NCBI GenBank assembly: GCA_046331625.1
Contig: JAXLQL010000005.1
Span: 372,001-436,000, forward strand
Length of the DNA: 64,000 nt
Reading direction: 5' to 3'
Origin: JAXLQL01 sp046331625
GTDB lineage: Bacteria > Acidobacteriota > Terriglobia > Bryobacterales > Bryobacteraceae
A program made the translations under genes and the position numbers. Below, piece by piece: positions 50,798 to 59,781 of the stretch (positions within the stretch are counted from its first letter, which is position 1; each line of letters opens with the position of its first letter). Under the pieces are notes generated by a model. The model had not been told where the DNA came from, made no database searches, and was given only the letters and a program-made list of their open reading frames with translations.

Positions 50798-51964
50798 TCA
50801 GGTCCGCCGGAACGGCCGGCGCAGGTACTCTTCCGACTCCTTCGCGCGATAGGACCCCGGAGCGAACGCGATCGCCTTGCGGTATGCGGAGATCGCCTTC
50901 GGGCGCTGCCCTTTGAGATCCTGCACTTGTCCCACTCGCATCAGCGCGGTGACGCCCGTGTTCGGATCGAGGTCGCGTGCGCGGACCGCCACTCGCTCGA
51001 ATCCATCGAGGGCTTCGTCGAGATCGCCGTACCAGAACTGAATGGTGGCGCGATAGTAGATGATTTTTTCGATCGCGAGGCGATCGTAACCGGGAGTTCC
51101 GGCCGCCTTGAGCCGCTCCACGGCAGCCACTGCGGCCAGCGCTTTGTCTTTGTTGCCGAGGTCAGAGTGCATCTGTGCGAGTTCGAAGTGGAACAGGTAG
51201 TTGCGCGGATACCGTGCGATGAGCCATTCGAGCACCGGCACAGCGTCGGCGGCGCGGCGCTCGCGGCGGTAGACGGTCGCCAGCAGGATGCCCGCGTCGG
51301 CGCGGTTGCGGTCGCCATGGCGGAAGACTTCCTCCACGGTGCGGATGCCCTGCGCTTTGTCGCCGCGAAATCCCACCAGGAAACCGAGGAACCGGTATGA
51401 CCACGAGAGACTCCCCACGACGTAGTCATGCACGCCTTGCGTCATCCGCGCGTCGATCATCTTCGGGTCGAGTTCGGTGACGCGATTGTGGAGCTTGCGG
51501 CAAGCGGTCGCATCGCGTAGCGAGTCGAGCCAGGCCTTGCGCACGAGAAAGTTGTAGTTCGCGCGCAGACCGTAGGCCACTCCTTGCGCGTACAGCGCTT
51601 CTTTGTCGTCGGGCGTGGTGGCGAGGGTTCGGGCGGTGATGCGGAGGGCAGCGGCGATCGCGTCATCGAAGGCTCGCTGCTCCTCGGCGGTGGGGTTCAT
51701 CTTCTCGCCGCGCAGAAAGGCGTTGCCTCCTGTTACCAGTTCGGTCTCGAGCGCACCCGCGCGCAGTAGTTCTCGATAGAGGAATGCTTGCGCCAGGTGA
51801 TTGTGAAGATCGGCCGATTCGGGCGAAGCCTTCACGAGCCGCGAAAACAGCGTCACCGACTGGTCAAACTCGAGATTGTAGAAGTGGTCGAAGCCCCGTT
51901 CGATTTCCGCGTTGGTGGCGGCCGTGAGAAAGGATGCCGCGCACAACGCGAGTAGAGTTCGCAC
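50798..51964 (-). CDS. Secreted TPR protein
   Basis: A 388-residue protein with signal peptide MRTLLALCAASFLTAATNA. TPR-like helical pairs run through it (SADLHNHLAQAFLYRELLRA, KEALYAQGVAYGLRANYNFL, PRNYLFHFELAQMHSDLGNK, AISAYRKAIAFAPGSYRAKE). There is no catalytic motif. It is transcribed in the direction of the second TonB receptor, 318 bp downstream, and may be a periplasmic scaffold. Confidence 0.75.
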   Translation of the reverse strand: MRTLLALCAASFLTAATNAEIERGFDHFYNLEFDQSVTLFSRLVKASPESADLHNHLAQAFLYRELLRAGALETELVTGGNAFLRGEKMNPTAEEQRAFDDAIAAALRITARTLATTPDDKEALYAQGVAYGLRANYNFLVRKAWLDSLRDATACRKLHNRVTELDPKMIDARMTQGVHDYVVGSLSWSYRFLGFLVGFRGDKAQGIRTVEEVFRHGDRNRADAGILLATVYRRERRAADAVPVLEWLIARYPRNYLFHFELAQMHSDLGNKDKALAAVAAVERLKAAGTPGYDRLAIEKIIYYRATIQFWYGDLDEALDGFERVAVRARDLDPNTGVTALMRVGQVQDLKGQRPKAISAYRKAIAFAPGSYRAKESEEYLRRPFRRT

Positions 51965-51983
51965 TCAGACTATTCTAGGTTCT

Positions 51984-52454
51984 ATGGCAAGCAAGCAAGA
52001 CTCGTCTCGTGGATCCTCTTCTCGAAGATCAATGATGCAGGCAGTGGCGCTCGGACTGGGAGGCACGGCCGCCGCCTCGGCCGCCACCGGCGACTGGACC
52101 CCGAAGAAGGCCTCGGCCAACGGTCCCGTTCGGTCCGGCCATCTGCTCTTCATGAGCGGCATCGGTGGATGGTATCCGGAGCGGCGCAAAGAAGCGGGCG
52201 ACATGAAGGTCCAGATGCGGAGCGTGCTCGAGTCGATGAAGGCGTCGCTCGAAAAGGCCGGCTCGTCGCTCGACAACGTGCTCAAAGTATCCGTGGCTCT
52301 GGTGGACCCGGAAAACAACTGGGAGCCGATGAACCAGGTTTACGACGAGTTCTTCACGGGCAAGGTGAAGCCGGCGCGGTCGTATTGGGGCGCTACTGGA
52401 TTCCGGCGCAAAGGGCAACTGGTGCAAGTGGACTGCATCGCCTACGTGGATTGA
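51984..52454 (+). CDS. RidA family protein with Tat-like leader
   Basis: A 156-residue RidA/YjgF/UK114 protein. ATG at 51984 begins a serine/arginine-rich N-terminus with RRSMMQAVALGLGGTAAASA, a twin-arginine leader. The conserved core is present (LLFMSGIGGW, SLDNVLKVSVALVD, PARSYWGATG with the substrate-binding Arg). RidA normally removes reactive enamines in the cytosol, so an exported version is unusual; other Tat-RidA proteins occur in related bacteria. Divergent from the TPR gene with 19 bp between starts. Confidence 0.8.
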   Translation: MASKQDSSRGSSSRRSMMQAVALGLGGTAAASAATGDWTPKKASANGPVRSGHLLFMSGIGGWYPERRKEAGDMKVQMRSVLESMKASLEKAGSSLDNVLKVSVALVDPENNWEPMNQVYDEFFTGKVKPARSYWGATGFRRKGQLVQVDCIAYVD

Positions 52455-52457
52455 ACG

Positions 52458-52874
52458 TCACCGGCCGGCGAGAAGGCTCGCGTAGTCGGCGAGTTCGAGA
52501 GCTCGCGCCCGCACCACGGACATCGCCCGATGTGCGCGCATCGGCTGGTACATGGTGCCTTCCATCTTTCCGTAGATGCGGCCGATGGCCTTGTATTCCT
52601 GGTCCCGATAGGTGAGCCACGCCTTCTGCGCGGCCAGCAGTGTCGCCTTTTCGTCGGGGTTGAGCCTTTGCGTCAAGTCGCGATAGGCGCGATTGAGCTC
52701 GGTGTCCCACTCCTTGGCGGCTTGGTCGATGCAGGTGACTTGGCCGTGAGTGGAGGGGTCCTTGTCCATGCAGGTGTCCATGCGCTGATCAATGGAGTGT
52801 TTGTCAGCAGCCGGCGCGGCTACCGAGAACGACAGCGCAGCTCCAAGCAACAGGCGGCGGAGGTTGTGGGTCAT
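52458..52874 (-). CDS. LprI-like (DUF1311) family protein, secreted
   Basis: A 138-residue protein with signal peptide RRLLLGAALSFSVAAPA. The mature part has cysteines in MDTCMDKD and QVTCIDQAAKEWDTELNRAY, a DUF1311/LprI pattern, followed by a helix with AAQKAWLTYRDQEYKAI. LprI is a lysozyme inhibitor in Mycobacterium; whether this family member has that activity is unknown. Convergent with RidA, 3 bp apart. Confidence 0.78.
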   Translation of the reverse strand: MTHNLRRLLLGAALSFSVAAPAADKHSIDQRMDTCMDKDPSTHGQVTCIDQAAKEWDTELNRAYRDLTQRLNPDEKATLLAAQKAWLTYRDQEYKAIGRIYGKMEGTMYQPMRAHRAMSVVRARALELADYASLLAGR

Positions 52875-53040
52875 CGGACAACTGTCAGTTTACGCTGAAC
52901 GGCTGGACGGTGGGTCATACGGCGCACCGAGCCGGGCTGGCCCTTTCTCGCGAGAAGCGTCGTAAGCTCCCTCTAAAGAACGGACACGGGTGCACGATCC
53001 TACTCCGTCGCCGTGGCCGCAGGGTTGCTCACGTAAGGGC

Positions 53041-53685
53041 ATGAGATTTCTTGTGGTTTTGCTCGCTTCTGCAGCAACGCTGTGGCCGTCACTGATCGCC
53101 TATGACTGCCGCTTGTATGACTGCGTCACGCCTTTTCAGCATGCGTCAGTTCCGCTTCCGCCTGGGTCCTCGATCCCCCAGCCGGGGCCGCCCGGACCGA
53201 CTTCGCTTACGTTCCTCCCCACGCGCGCGACGGTCACCGGCTATGTGTACGGCCGCACGGCCGACGGAGGTTTGTTTCTCTCGGACGGGACCAAGACGGC
53301 CTACGTCTCCACTTGGCCCGATTTCCATTTCATCGACTTGAGTGACACCGGGATGATCTTCTTCTGCGAAATCTGCAACGCTCCTCGCATCACGGACTTC
53401 GGCCTGAACTCGGGCGGACCCAGCCAGCCGCTTGGAAACGCCTTCAGCGGAGGATTCGAATTCCGCCTCACCGCGTTCGGAGATGCTTTGGCGATGAACT
53501 CCGCCGGCACCGCATTCCTGCTCAGCGGGGTGGGCCGTTACGTCCCAGCCGGACCATTGCTCGAGAGCGGATTGACCATGATCTTCGCCGACCCGAGCTT
53601 CACGCCGACGCAGATACCGGAACCCGCGACGATCGCATTGGCCGCCGCTGGAATCTTGGCGCTCGCCCGGAGGCGGATCGCTTAG
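53041..53685 (+). CDS. PEP-CTERM sorting-signal protein
   Basis: A 214-residue exported protein. Signal peptide MRFLVVLLASAATLWPSLIA; C-terminus IPEPATIALAAAGILALARR is a PEP-CTERM signal with transmembrane helix and basic tail. The middle has no recognised family and two CxxxC-like pairs. PEP-CTERM proteins are processed by exosortase, which is not encoded in this window. Its stop overlaps the stop of the convergent isomerase gene. Confidence 0.8.
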   Translation: MRFLVVLLASAATLWPSLIAYDCRLYDCVTPFQHASVPLPPGSSIPQPGPPGPTSLTFLPTRATVTGYVYGRTADGGLFLSDGTKTAYVSTWPDFHFIDLSDTGMIFFCEICNAPRITDFGLNSGGPSQPLGNAFSGGFEFRLTAFGDALAMNSAGTAFLLSGVGRYVPAGPLLESGLTMIFADPSFTPTQIPEPATIALAAAGILALARRRIA

Positions 53686-54587
53686 CCGAATGCCTTGCGC
53701 AACACCTCGAGACTCTTCGGAACAGCCGTAGCCGGATCCTCTTTGCCCTCCATCTCGAGCGACACCCAGCCGCGGTAGCCGTGCTTGCGCAGGATGGCCG
53801 CCATGCGCGGATAGTCGAGATCGAGCGTGTACCACTCGCCGCCGCCATAGTAGGTCTTCGCCTGCACGATGGTCGCGTAGGGCGCGAGCATCTCGAATTG
53901 CGGATAGGGATCGCCTGCGTAGTTGCCGGTATCGACATTCACGCCGAGCCACGGCGACGAGATCGCCTTGCGAATGCGGATCACGCCTTCGGGCCTGGTG
54001 GTGAGTCCCCAATGATTTTCGAGGGCCAGCACCACGCCTGCCTTTTCAGCATGCGGCAAGCACTTCTCGATCGACTCGATCACCCACTCGAACGCATTGT
54101 CATTGGTGTATCCGGCGATGGGCGGCTCGTCGCCTTTCACTTTCATCAAATCGTCGAACGAAGCGACGGTGTTCCATCGGCCGGAGTTCAGGCGAATCGC
54201 GGGAATCCCCAACTGCGAGGCAAGGTCAATGCAACGCTTGGTGTGATCAATGTCTTTTTGCCGCTTGGCTGGATCGGGCGAAACGAAGTTCTGGTGGATC
54301 GACAGCATGTAGAGATCGAGCCCCAGCGTGAAGGCGAGCCGCTTCAACTTGTTGCAGTACGCCGTGCCCTCTTCGGCCATCTGGCGGTGGAGAATCTCCA
54401 CGCCTTCGAAGCCGAGTCGCCCGGCGTCCTCGATCACCTTGTCGATCGGATACTTCGCCGTGCGGAAGTGCCAGTAAGAGTATGTGGAGACTCCGAGACG
54501 GATCTTCGGCGTCCCGGCAGGTGCGGCTGGAGCCGCCGCGGGAGCCAGCGCGGCTGCGGGAAGCGCCAATGCGGATCTTCGTGTCAT
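53682..54587 (-). CDS. Sugar phosphate isomerase/epimerase-like TIM barrel, Tat leader
   Basis: A 301-residue xylose-isomerase-like TIM-barrel protein. The N-terminus MTRRSALALPAAALAPAAAP is a Tat-type leader, cleaved before TPKIRLGVSTYSYW. The barrel shows LGFEGVEILHR, ENHWGLTTRPEG, NVDTGNYAG and LEMEGKED with the metal-binding Glu/Asp/His set. Substrate is not determinable. Exported members of this family are frequent in Acidobacteriota and may process sugars in the periplasm. Confidence 0.85.
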   Translation of the reverse strand: MTRRSALALPAAALAPAAAPAAPAGTPKIRLGVSTYSYWHFRTAKYPIDKVIEDAGRLGFEGVEILHRQMAEEGTAYCNKLKRLAFTLGLDLYMLSIHQNFVSPDPAKRQKDIDHTKRCIDLASQLGIPAIRLNSGRWNTVASFDDLMKVKGDEPPIAGYTNDNAFEWVIESIEKCLPHAEKAGVVLALENHWGLTTRPEGVIRIRKAISSPWLGVNVDTGNYAGDPYPQFEMLAPYATIVQAKTYYGGGEWYTLDLDYPRMAAILRKHGYRGWVSLEMEGKEDPATAVPKSLEVLRKAFG

Positions 54588-54609
54588 GTGCTTTATTTCC
54601 CCTTCTGCC

Positions 54610-55713
54610 TCATTTACCGTTCTTCGGGGCCTGATTCGGTGGCGGTCCGAGCGTACAAAGCGGATCGCCCAACAGAATGTTCATCCAGCTTAGCGCGGGA
54701 ATGGAAAGATAGAAGCTCTCACCGAGCGTTCGGCCGGAGTAGTAGGCGGGCAGAAGGATGTCTGGACGCGGCGTGAAGGCGAGGTAAGGCTCATCGGTGT
54801 GCCCCGTGGCTGCCGACGCGCCCTCGTCGAGAAAGTCGGCCGCCAGGCTTTGCGGCGAGCCCGCGAAGTGCGATTTGTTGTCTTCCCAGGTGCCGAGATT
54901 CCAGGCCGCCGGCGGCCGTTCGAGCGTTCGTCCGTCAGTGGAAACGAACTCGGTTGCGACCGAACCCGGCAGCCAGCGGAAATGGCCGAGGCGCTGTTTC
55001 CGGTTCGAATCGTTCGACCCCCAACTGGCGTATCCGATCACGTTGGTTTGACCCTCGAGCACGGATTCTGTGTTGTCAAAGATGACGCGTGCAGCAGGCA
55101 ATCGCAGAGAGGCTCCGGCCAGCCAGCTCTCGCCAGCACGAGTGGAGTCATCGCTCTTCTTGTCGAGAATGAAACGGCCCTGGTTCGAAGCGCGTTGGCA
55201 ATCATCAATCATCCGCTTCACCGTAGCCACGTCATAGGCGCCCAGCCTCGCCACCATGTAGATGGGGAACTGGCGCTGGTCAAAGCGCCGATCCAGCTTG
55301 GCGAAGAATGGGTTGGGAACGCGCCCTTCGAGTGGAAGTTGACGGCCGAGGCGTAGGGTTGCCAGCGTGGCGAGTTCGGAATCGACGGCGGCCGTGGTCG
55401 CTTCGGTTCCGTAGGTACCCTTCACTCGAAGTGGAACGCCCTTGGTGGTGACAATGTAGGCAACCGGACCGGCAGAGTCGAGACACTTGCGCACAGGCGC
55501 CTCAATGTCGCGCCCGTACACGTCCCGGCCCACTGACTCGTCCACCGGCGTGCGAATGCCACACACACGCGACGGTGGGATCGACCTGCGCCGCGCATAG
55601 TACTCGCCGATCTCGGCCGAAACCGGCGAGTTGCGGTTGACCACCAGCAACAGCGGCTGGGCCGCGGCCACGCCACACAGCGCCAAACCGAGCCATTCCG
55701 CCAGCCGGACCAT
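54610..55713 (-). CDS. TIGR03790 family protein, secreted
   Basis: A 367-residue protein. ATG at 55713 starts a signal peptide (MVRLAEWLGLALCGVAAAQ). The mature start LLLVVNRNSPVSAEIGEYYA and RRSIPPSRVCGI are characteristic of TIGR03790 proteins, found in Acidobacteria and Planctomycetes. Function is unknown. Other conserved bits are VIGYASWGSND and YLSIPALSWMNILLGDPLC. It starts 8 bp after the cytochrome c stop, so the two are co-transcribed. Confidence 0.82.
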   Translation of the reverse strand: MVRLAEWLGLALCGVAAAQPLLLVVNRNSPVSAEIGEYYARRRSIPPSRVCGIRTPVDESVGRDVYGRDIEAPVRKCLDSAGPVAYIVTTKGVPLRVKGTYGTEATTAAVDSELATLATLRLGRQLPLEGRVPNPFFAKLDRRFDQRQFPIYMVARLGAYDVATVKRMIDDCQRASNQGRFILDKKSDDSTRAGESWLAGASLRLPAARVIFDNTESVLEGQTNVIGYASWGSNDSNRKQRLGHFRWLPGSVATEFVSTDGRTLERPPAAWNLGTWEDNKSHFAGSPQSLAADFLDEGASAATGHTDEPYLAFTPRPDILLPAYYSGRTLGESFYLSIPALSWMNILLGDPLCTLGPPPNQAPKNGK

Positions 55714-55721
55714 CTCAGAGA

Positions 55722-56132
55722 TTACTTCAGGGTCTCGAGGTAGTCGACGATGGCTTCGGCGTCCTCTTGCTTCATCGTGTAGGTTGGCATCGGCGGGCCA
55801 GCCTTGGTCCCTTTGGGAGTCAGCCCGGTGGTGAGGTACTTGACGAGCGCCGGCCGGCCGCCCCAACGCGACCACAACCTTCCTCCCGGTGTAATATCGG
55901 GCGAGGTCTTGTGCCAGTCTTTGATCGTGGTAAGAGGCCCGTATTCGAGCACGGCGCCCTTCAGCCACTTGGTTTTGTCGAGTTCGCCAGCCTCGGTTTT
56001 GGGAGTGTGGCATTCCTGGCAACGGCCAACTTCTTCGGCCAGGTACTTGCCACGTTCGACATTCTTGGAATCGGCAGCCAGGGCGACCAGCCCGATGACT
56101 ACTGCAATCGAAACAGCGAGCAGTTTGCGCAT
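55722..56132 (-). CDS. Small cytochrome c, exported
   Basis: A 136-residue cytochrome. Signal peptide MRKLLAVSIAVVIGLVALAA, haem motif CQECH near residue 38 and a likely axial Met in PPMPTY. KDWHKTSPDITPGG and MKQEDAEAIVDYLETL are standard class I features. It probably carries electrons between a periplasmic dehydrogenase and an oxidase. Confidence 0.85.
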   Translation of the reverse strand: MRKLLAVSIAVVIGLVALAADSKNVERGKYLAEEVGRCQECHTPKTEAGELDKTKWLKGAVLEYGPLTTIKDWHKTSPDITPGGRLWSRWGGRPALVKYLTTGLTPKGTKAGPPMPTYTMKQEDAEAIVDYLETLK

Positions 56133-56142
56133 CTATCCATCA

Positions 56143-56194
56143 TGCTATAGTTCGCCGCTACGTGCTATACTTCTGCGCCCGGATGCTATAATTC
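56143..56194. promoter_or_regulatory. Three phased TGCTATAnTTC repeats upstream of LysR gene
   Basis: TGCTATAGTTC (56143), TGCTATACTTC (56163) and TGCTATAATTC (56184) are direct repeats 20 and 21 bp apart, about two helical turns each. The last one, TGCTATAAT, is also a perfect extended -10 element. The stretch lies between the cytochrome c start and the LysR gene, about 60-110 bp upstream of the latter. Confidence 0.6.
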
Positions 56195-56252
56195 GGGCAC
56201 CGGCGGCAGCGGTGAATCCGCGCACCTTCCGTCACCCAGGGCAATTCCGCGC

Positions 56253-57176
56253 ATGGACCTCGATCAACTCCACACCTTTCTGGAGATCGTCCGGCTGAAG
56301 AGCTTCTCCAAGGCCGCGCAGACTTGTTTCCGAACGCAACCCGCCATCAGCGCCCAGGTACGCCAGCTCGAGCAGGAACTGAACACTACGTTGTTCGAAC
56401 GGTTGGGAACGCGCATCGCCCTGACGCCGGCGGGTAAGATCTTCACGGGTTACGCCGAGCAGATTCTCGAGGCTCGCAAACAAGCGCAAAATGCCATCAA
56501 CGAGCTCGAACGCGCGCCACGCGGCGAGTTGGTGATCGCCGCCAACGAGGCTACTTGCATCTACGTATTGCCGCAGGTGTTCAGCGAGTACAAGGACCTG
56601 TTTCCGAACGTCCAGTTGCAGGTGGAACGCACCTACGGTAACCGGATCGTGGAAGCGGTGGTGGAGAATCAGGCCGACTTCGGCATCACGCAACTGCCGG
56701 TAGCCGATAAGCGGATTCAGGTGGTGAAGATCTTCTCAGATCAGATCAAGCTCCTGGTTCCGCACGGGCACGCGTTGGCCGGCTTGCCCGAGATCGCGCC
56801 GCGCGATTTGGTGGGTTACCCCATTTTGATGCCTAAGTCTGGCACCACCCGGTCACGCATCAACGAGTGGCTGGAATTGGTGGAGGCCGATCTGCAAGTC
56901 TCGATGGAACTCGACGCCACCGAGATGATCAAGCGCTTCGTGATGGCTGGGCTCGGGGTATCGTTCATGGCCTCGGCGCATTGCGAGGAAGAAGTGAAGG
57001 CCGGAAAGCTGGTTGCGGTTCCCCTTGGGCCGGAACCGATGGTGCGCAGTGTTGGCCTGGTATACAGGAAGGATAAGTCGTTTTCGAAGGCGGGACTGGG
57101 GTTCATCCAGGTGATTCTCGATCACGCCGAGGACGAAAGCTTGACTGCGCCGCCGCTGGCGGTTGCACGGAGATGA
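56253..57176 (+). CDS. LysR family transcriptional regulator
   Basis: A 307-residue LysR regulator. The N-terminal winged helix is SFSKAAQTCFRTQPAISAQV (residues 17-36) followed by QLEQELNTTLFER. The inducer-binding domain shows GELVIAANEATCIYVLPQVF and the PBP2-like layout. It could bind the three repeats upstream and control itself and the divergent cytochrome c / TIGR03790 pair. Inducer unknown. Confidence 0.9.
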   Translation: MDLDQLHTFLEIVRLKSFSKAAQTCFRTQPAISAQVRQLEQELNTTLFERLGTRIALTPAGKIFTGYAEQILEARKQAQNAINELERAPRGELVIAANEATCIYVLPQVFSEYKDLFPNVQLQVERTYGNRIVEAVVENQADFGITQLPVADKRIQVVKIFSDQIKLLVPHGHALAGLPEIAPRDLVGYPILMPKSGTTRSRINEWLELVEADLQVSMELDATEMIKRFVMAGLGVSFMASAHCEEEVKAGKLVAVPLGPEPMVRSVGLVYRKDKSFSKAGLGFIQVILDHAEDESLTAPPLAVARR

Positions 57177-57202
57177 TGCATCGTAGAGGATAGGGGTAGG
57201 GC

Positions 57203-57547
57203 ATGGAGACGGTAACGGCAAAGTGGTCGGCAGTGATCATCGCCACGGGCGAGAAAACGAGAATGTACTCGTCTGTTTCGGACGTGCCGCCCGAGTTGCG
57301 CCGTCAGCTCGAGACCGCGATGCAACGGGAAGACGCGGCAACGATCGTCATCGCCGACGAATCGGGCCGCCGCGAATTGATTCGCGCGTTCCGGGGTGAG
57401 TCGCCGAGTTTGCGGGCAAGTCTCCGCCGTTTCGCCGAGGCGGGTGGCCGCACGCGGTGGTTGTCGCGTTGGCCGCTCAACCGGATCGCAGCGGCCGCGT
57501 TGGTCGCCGCGGCTGTGGCGGCTTCCTGCTGGATCGCACTCAAATAA
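57203..57547 (+). CDS. Small protein with C-terminal membrane anchor
   Basis: A 114-residue protein of no recognised family. The first 85 residues are soluble, with alternating charged segments; the last 25 (IAAAALVAAAVAASCWIAL) form a transmembrane helix, suggesting a tail-anchored protein. It lies 26 bp after LysR and 41 bp before a PilZ-like gene. Confidence 0.5.
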   Translation: METVTAKWSAVIIATGEKTRMYSSVSDVPPELRRQLETAMQREDAATIVIADESGRRELIRAFRGESPSLRASLRRFAEAGGRTRWLSRWPLNRIAAAALVAAAVAASCWIALK

Positions 57548-57588
57548 AATCCTCAAACTGCTGCCCGCGCGTCCGATGAGTCCATCGG

Positions 57589-57933
57589 ATGGAGAGAAGG
57601 TCCGATGCGCGAAAACGGGTGGAGATCCCGGCGAAGCTGACCGTCCTTGGGGATCTGACGTACGCGATCGAGGCGGTGGTCGAGAATAGGTCGGGCAACG
57701 GCATGCGTTTGCGGCTTGGTCACGGGGTAGCCCGCGAGATCGCGGTAGACACAGCCGTGCGCGTCGATTTCGAAGACTCGCTTGCGCTCGGAGAAGTCTG
57801 CTATTGCCAAAGCACTGGCGATGGCTATGCCCTGGGCGTCCAGATCGAACAAACCTTGTCGCATCTGTCCGGCGTCGAAGCACTGATGCGCCGATTCGGC
57901 GCCGACGATTCCTTGCCCAGGGCTCCCGCGTGA
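57589..57933 (+). CDS. PilZ-like domain protein
   Basis: A 114-residue protein. MERRSDARKRVEIPAKLTVL contains an RxxxR motif, and VENRSGNGMRLRL contains the (D/N)xSxxG motif, the two elements that bind cyclic di-GMP in PilZ domains. Domain borders and length fit a single PilZ domain. A stand-alone PilZ adaptor for motility, secretion or exopolysaccharide is likely; its partner is not identifiable. Confidence 0.65.
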   Translation: MERRSDARKRVEIPAKLTVLGDLTYAIEAVVENRSGNGMRLRLGHGVAREIAVDTAVRVDFEDSLALGEVCYCQSTGDGYALGVQIEQTLSHLSGVEALMRRFGADDSLPRAPA

Positions 57934-57975
57934 TTCCGGCTCCGGTTGGCGAACGGCTGCTATCTTAGGCTAAGC

Positions 57976-58854
57976 ATGCCTCAGAAAGTCGCCATTTTCG
58001 GCGGCGCCGGACAACTCGGCGTAGAGCTCGTTCGCGTCTTTTCCGCAGCCGGCGATCAGGTCCGGCCGCTCACTCGTGCCGATCTCGACATTACCGATCC
58101 GGCCCAAGTCGAGACTCACCTGACATCCTTTGACCCGGACTTGGTCCTCAATGCCGCGGCTTACAATATGGTCGACGTCGCGGAAAAGGAGCCCCGCGCG
58201 GCGTTCGAAGTGAATGGGCTGGCTGTCCGCAGCCTTGCGATGGTCTGCCGCCAGATCGACGCGCGGCTGGTTCACTTCTCGACCGACTACGTGTTCGATG
58301 GGACTGCTGGCCGGCCCTACACAGAACAAGATCCGACCCACCCGCTGGGCGCCTACGCCGTTTCGAAGCTCGCGGGCGAGCTCTATGCGCAGGCCTACCT
58401 CGAAGCACCCCTGGTGATTCGCACCTCGGGCGTGTTCGGGCCCGGAGGGTTGCGTACGGCTCGCGGCAACTTCATCGAACTGATGCTGCGCCTGGCGGCG
58501 GGTGGCCAAACGATCCGGGTTGTGGAAGATCACGTCGCCTCGCCCACATACGCTCCCGCTTTGGCGGAACGAACATTCGAACTCGTTCGCCGGGGCCTGA
58601 CGGGCGTTTACCATGTCGGCGGCGGGAGGCCCATTTCCTGGTACGCCTATGCCAAGCTGATCTTCGGGCTGGCCGGGCTCAGTCCGGAATTGCGCGCCAC
58701 CAATGAGCGCGAGTATCGCACCGCGGCGCGCCGTCCGAAGTTCTCGGCCCTTTCGAACTCGAAGATGGAAGCCGCGGGCTTGGATCCAATGCCCACGCTC
58801 GAGCAGGCCGTCACCGCCTACCTCGAAGCACGCAAGAAGATCGTGGGGAATTGA
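57976..58854 (+). CDS. rfbD: dTDP-4-dehydrorhamnose reductase family protein
   Basis: A 292-residue short-chain NAD(P)-dependent reductase. ATG at 57976 gives VAIFGGAGQLGVEL (Rossmann GxxGxxG) at once. Other signatures are NAAAYNMVDVAEKE, FSTDYVFDG, the catalytic YAVSKLAGE (YxxxK) and TSGVFGPGG, all RmlD-like. It makes dTDP-L-rhamnose for lipopolysaccharide or exopolysaccharide; the other rml genes are not adjacent. An SDR with another NDP-sugar substrate is possible. Confidence 0.75.
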   Translation: MPQKVAIFGGAGQLGVELVRVFSAAGDQVRPLTRADLDITDPAQVETHLTSFDPDLVLNAAAYNMVDVAEKEPRAAFEVNGLAVRSLAMVCRQIDARLVHFSTDYVFDGTAGRPYTEQDPTHPLGAYAVSKLAGELYAQAYLEAPLVIRTSGVFGPGGLRTARGNFIELMLRLAAGGQTIRVVEDHVASPTYAPALAERTFELVRRGLTGVYHVGGGRPISWYAYAKLIFGLAGLSPELRATNEREYRTAARRPKFSALSNSKMEAAGLDPMPTLEQAVTAYLEARKKIVGN

Positions 58855-59016
58855 CGAGCGGCGACGATCGGTGACGTAGTACCCGACTATCGCATAGGAT
58901 AGACTAGGGTTTATGCTCTATGGGCTTGTGAATTCGCAGCCGATAGATGTATGCTCGGGTTAAGGCGACTCGCCAAGGCCAGACGTGGAAAATGGCCACT
59001 CAAAAAGGACAGACTG

Positions 59017-59781
59017 ATGCCGACGAACGAAGAAGGGGAATTTGAACTTGTACTGGGTAACAAACAGTTGCTCAGTGTGTTCTTCCTGGTAGTGCTGCTG
59101 CTCGCCGTATTTTTCTCGATGGGATATCTGGCTGGCCGCTACACGGCGCCGAATACCACAACTGTCGCCGCCACGCGGCCTCTGGTGGTGGACGCCGGGA
59201 CACCGACAAGCCTCTCCGATCCGACGCGCCCGAGCCCGAGCAATCCTACGACAATCGATCCACCGAAGAAGAGCGACTCCTCCTCCTCGTCCTCGGCTGT
59301 CGACTTGATGATTCCCGACAAGCGCGTGGATCCTTTCGCTAAGAAGGGTACCGAGACTGCGAGTACGAAAGAAGAGAAGAGGAGCGTCGTAGCGGCCGAG
59401 GGTCCGAAGACGGGCAAGATCGAGCCTGCAATTCCCGCTCCCACCAAGGCGGACAAGCCGAAGGTCGAGACTGCCAAGGTGGAGCCTCCCAAGCCCACTC
59501 CCAAACCAGTTGAGCCGCCACCGGCGCCTGCCTCATCCGGCGGCGCTTATCCGTCCGCCCGCGGCGGTACGTTCCTGCAAGTGGCCGCGGCGAAGCAGCC
59601 CGAGGCCAACGTTTTGCTGAACAGCCTTTCGAAGAAAGGTTTCCCCGTTGCGACGCAAGAAGTTCCCGGCAAGGATCTGGTTCGCGTGATGGTGGGTCCG
59701 CTCAAGGATTCCGCCGCGACCGACAGCGCCTTGCAGCAATTGAAGTCGAACGGATTCAGCCCGATCGTCAAGAAGCTTTGA
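59017..59781 (+). CDS. SPOR-domain membrane protein
   Basis: A 254-residue protein. The ATG at 59017, behind AAAAAGGAC, gives a single transmembrane helix at residues 20-42 (LLSVFFLVVLLLAVFFSMGY) after a short cytoplasmic tail. A long Pro/Ser/Lys-rich linker follows (residues 50-180), and the C-terminal SPOR domain (GTFLQVAAAKQPEANVLLNS, RVMVGPLKDSAATDSAL) ends the chain. SPOR domains bind denuded peptidoglycan at division sites, so a cell-division role is likely. Its stop overlaps the lipA TTG start (TTGA). Confidence 0.85.
   Translation: MPTNEEGEFELVLGNKQLLSVFFLVVLLLAVFFSMGYLAGRYTAPNTTTVAATRPLVVDAGTPTSLSDPTRPSPSNPTTIDPPKKSDSSSSSSAVDLMIPDKRVDPFAKKGTETASTKEEKRSVVAAEGPKTGKIEPAIPAPTKADKPKVETAKVEPPKPTPKPVEPPPAPASSGGAYPSARGGTFLQVAAAKQPEANVLLNSLSKKGFPVATQEVPGKDLVRVMVGPLKDSAATDSALQQLKSNGFSPIVKKL

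Noticed and set aside
53041..53685. Exosortase system
   Set aside because: A PEP-CTERM substrate is present but no exosortase gene is in the window.
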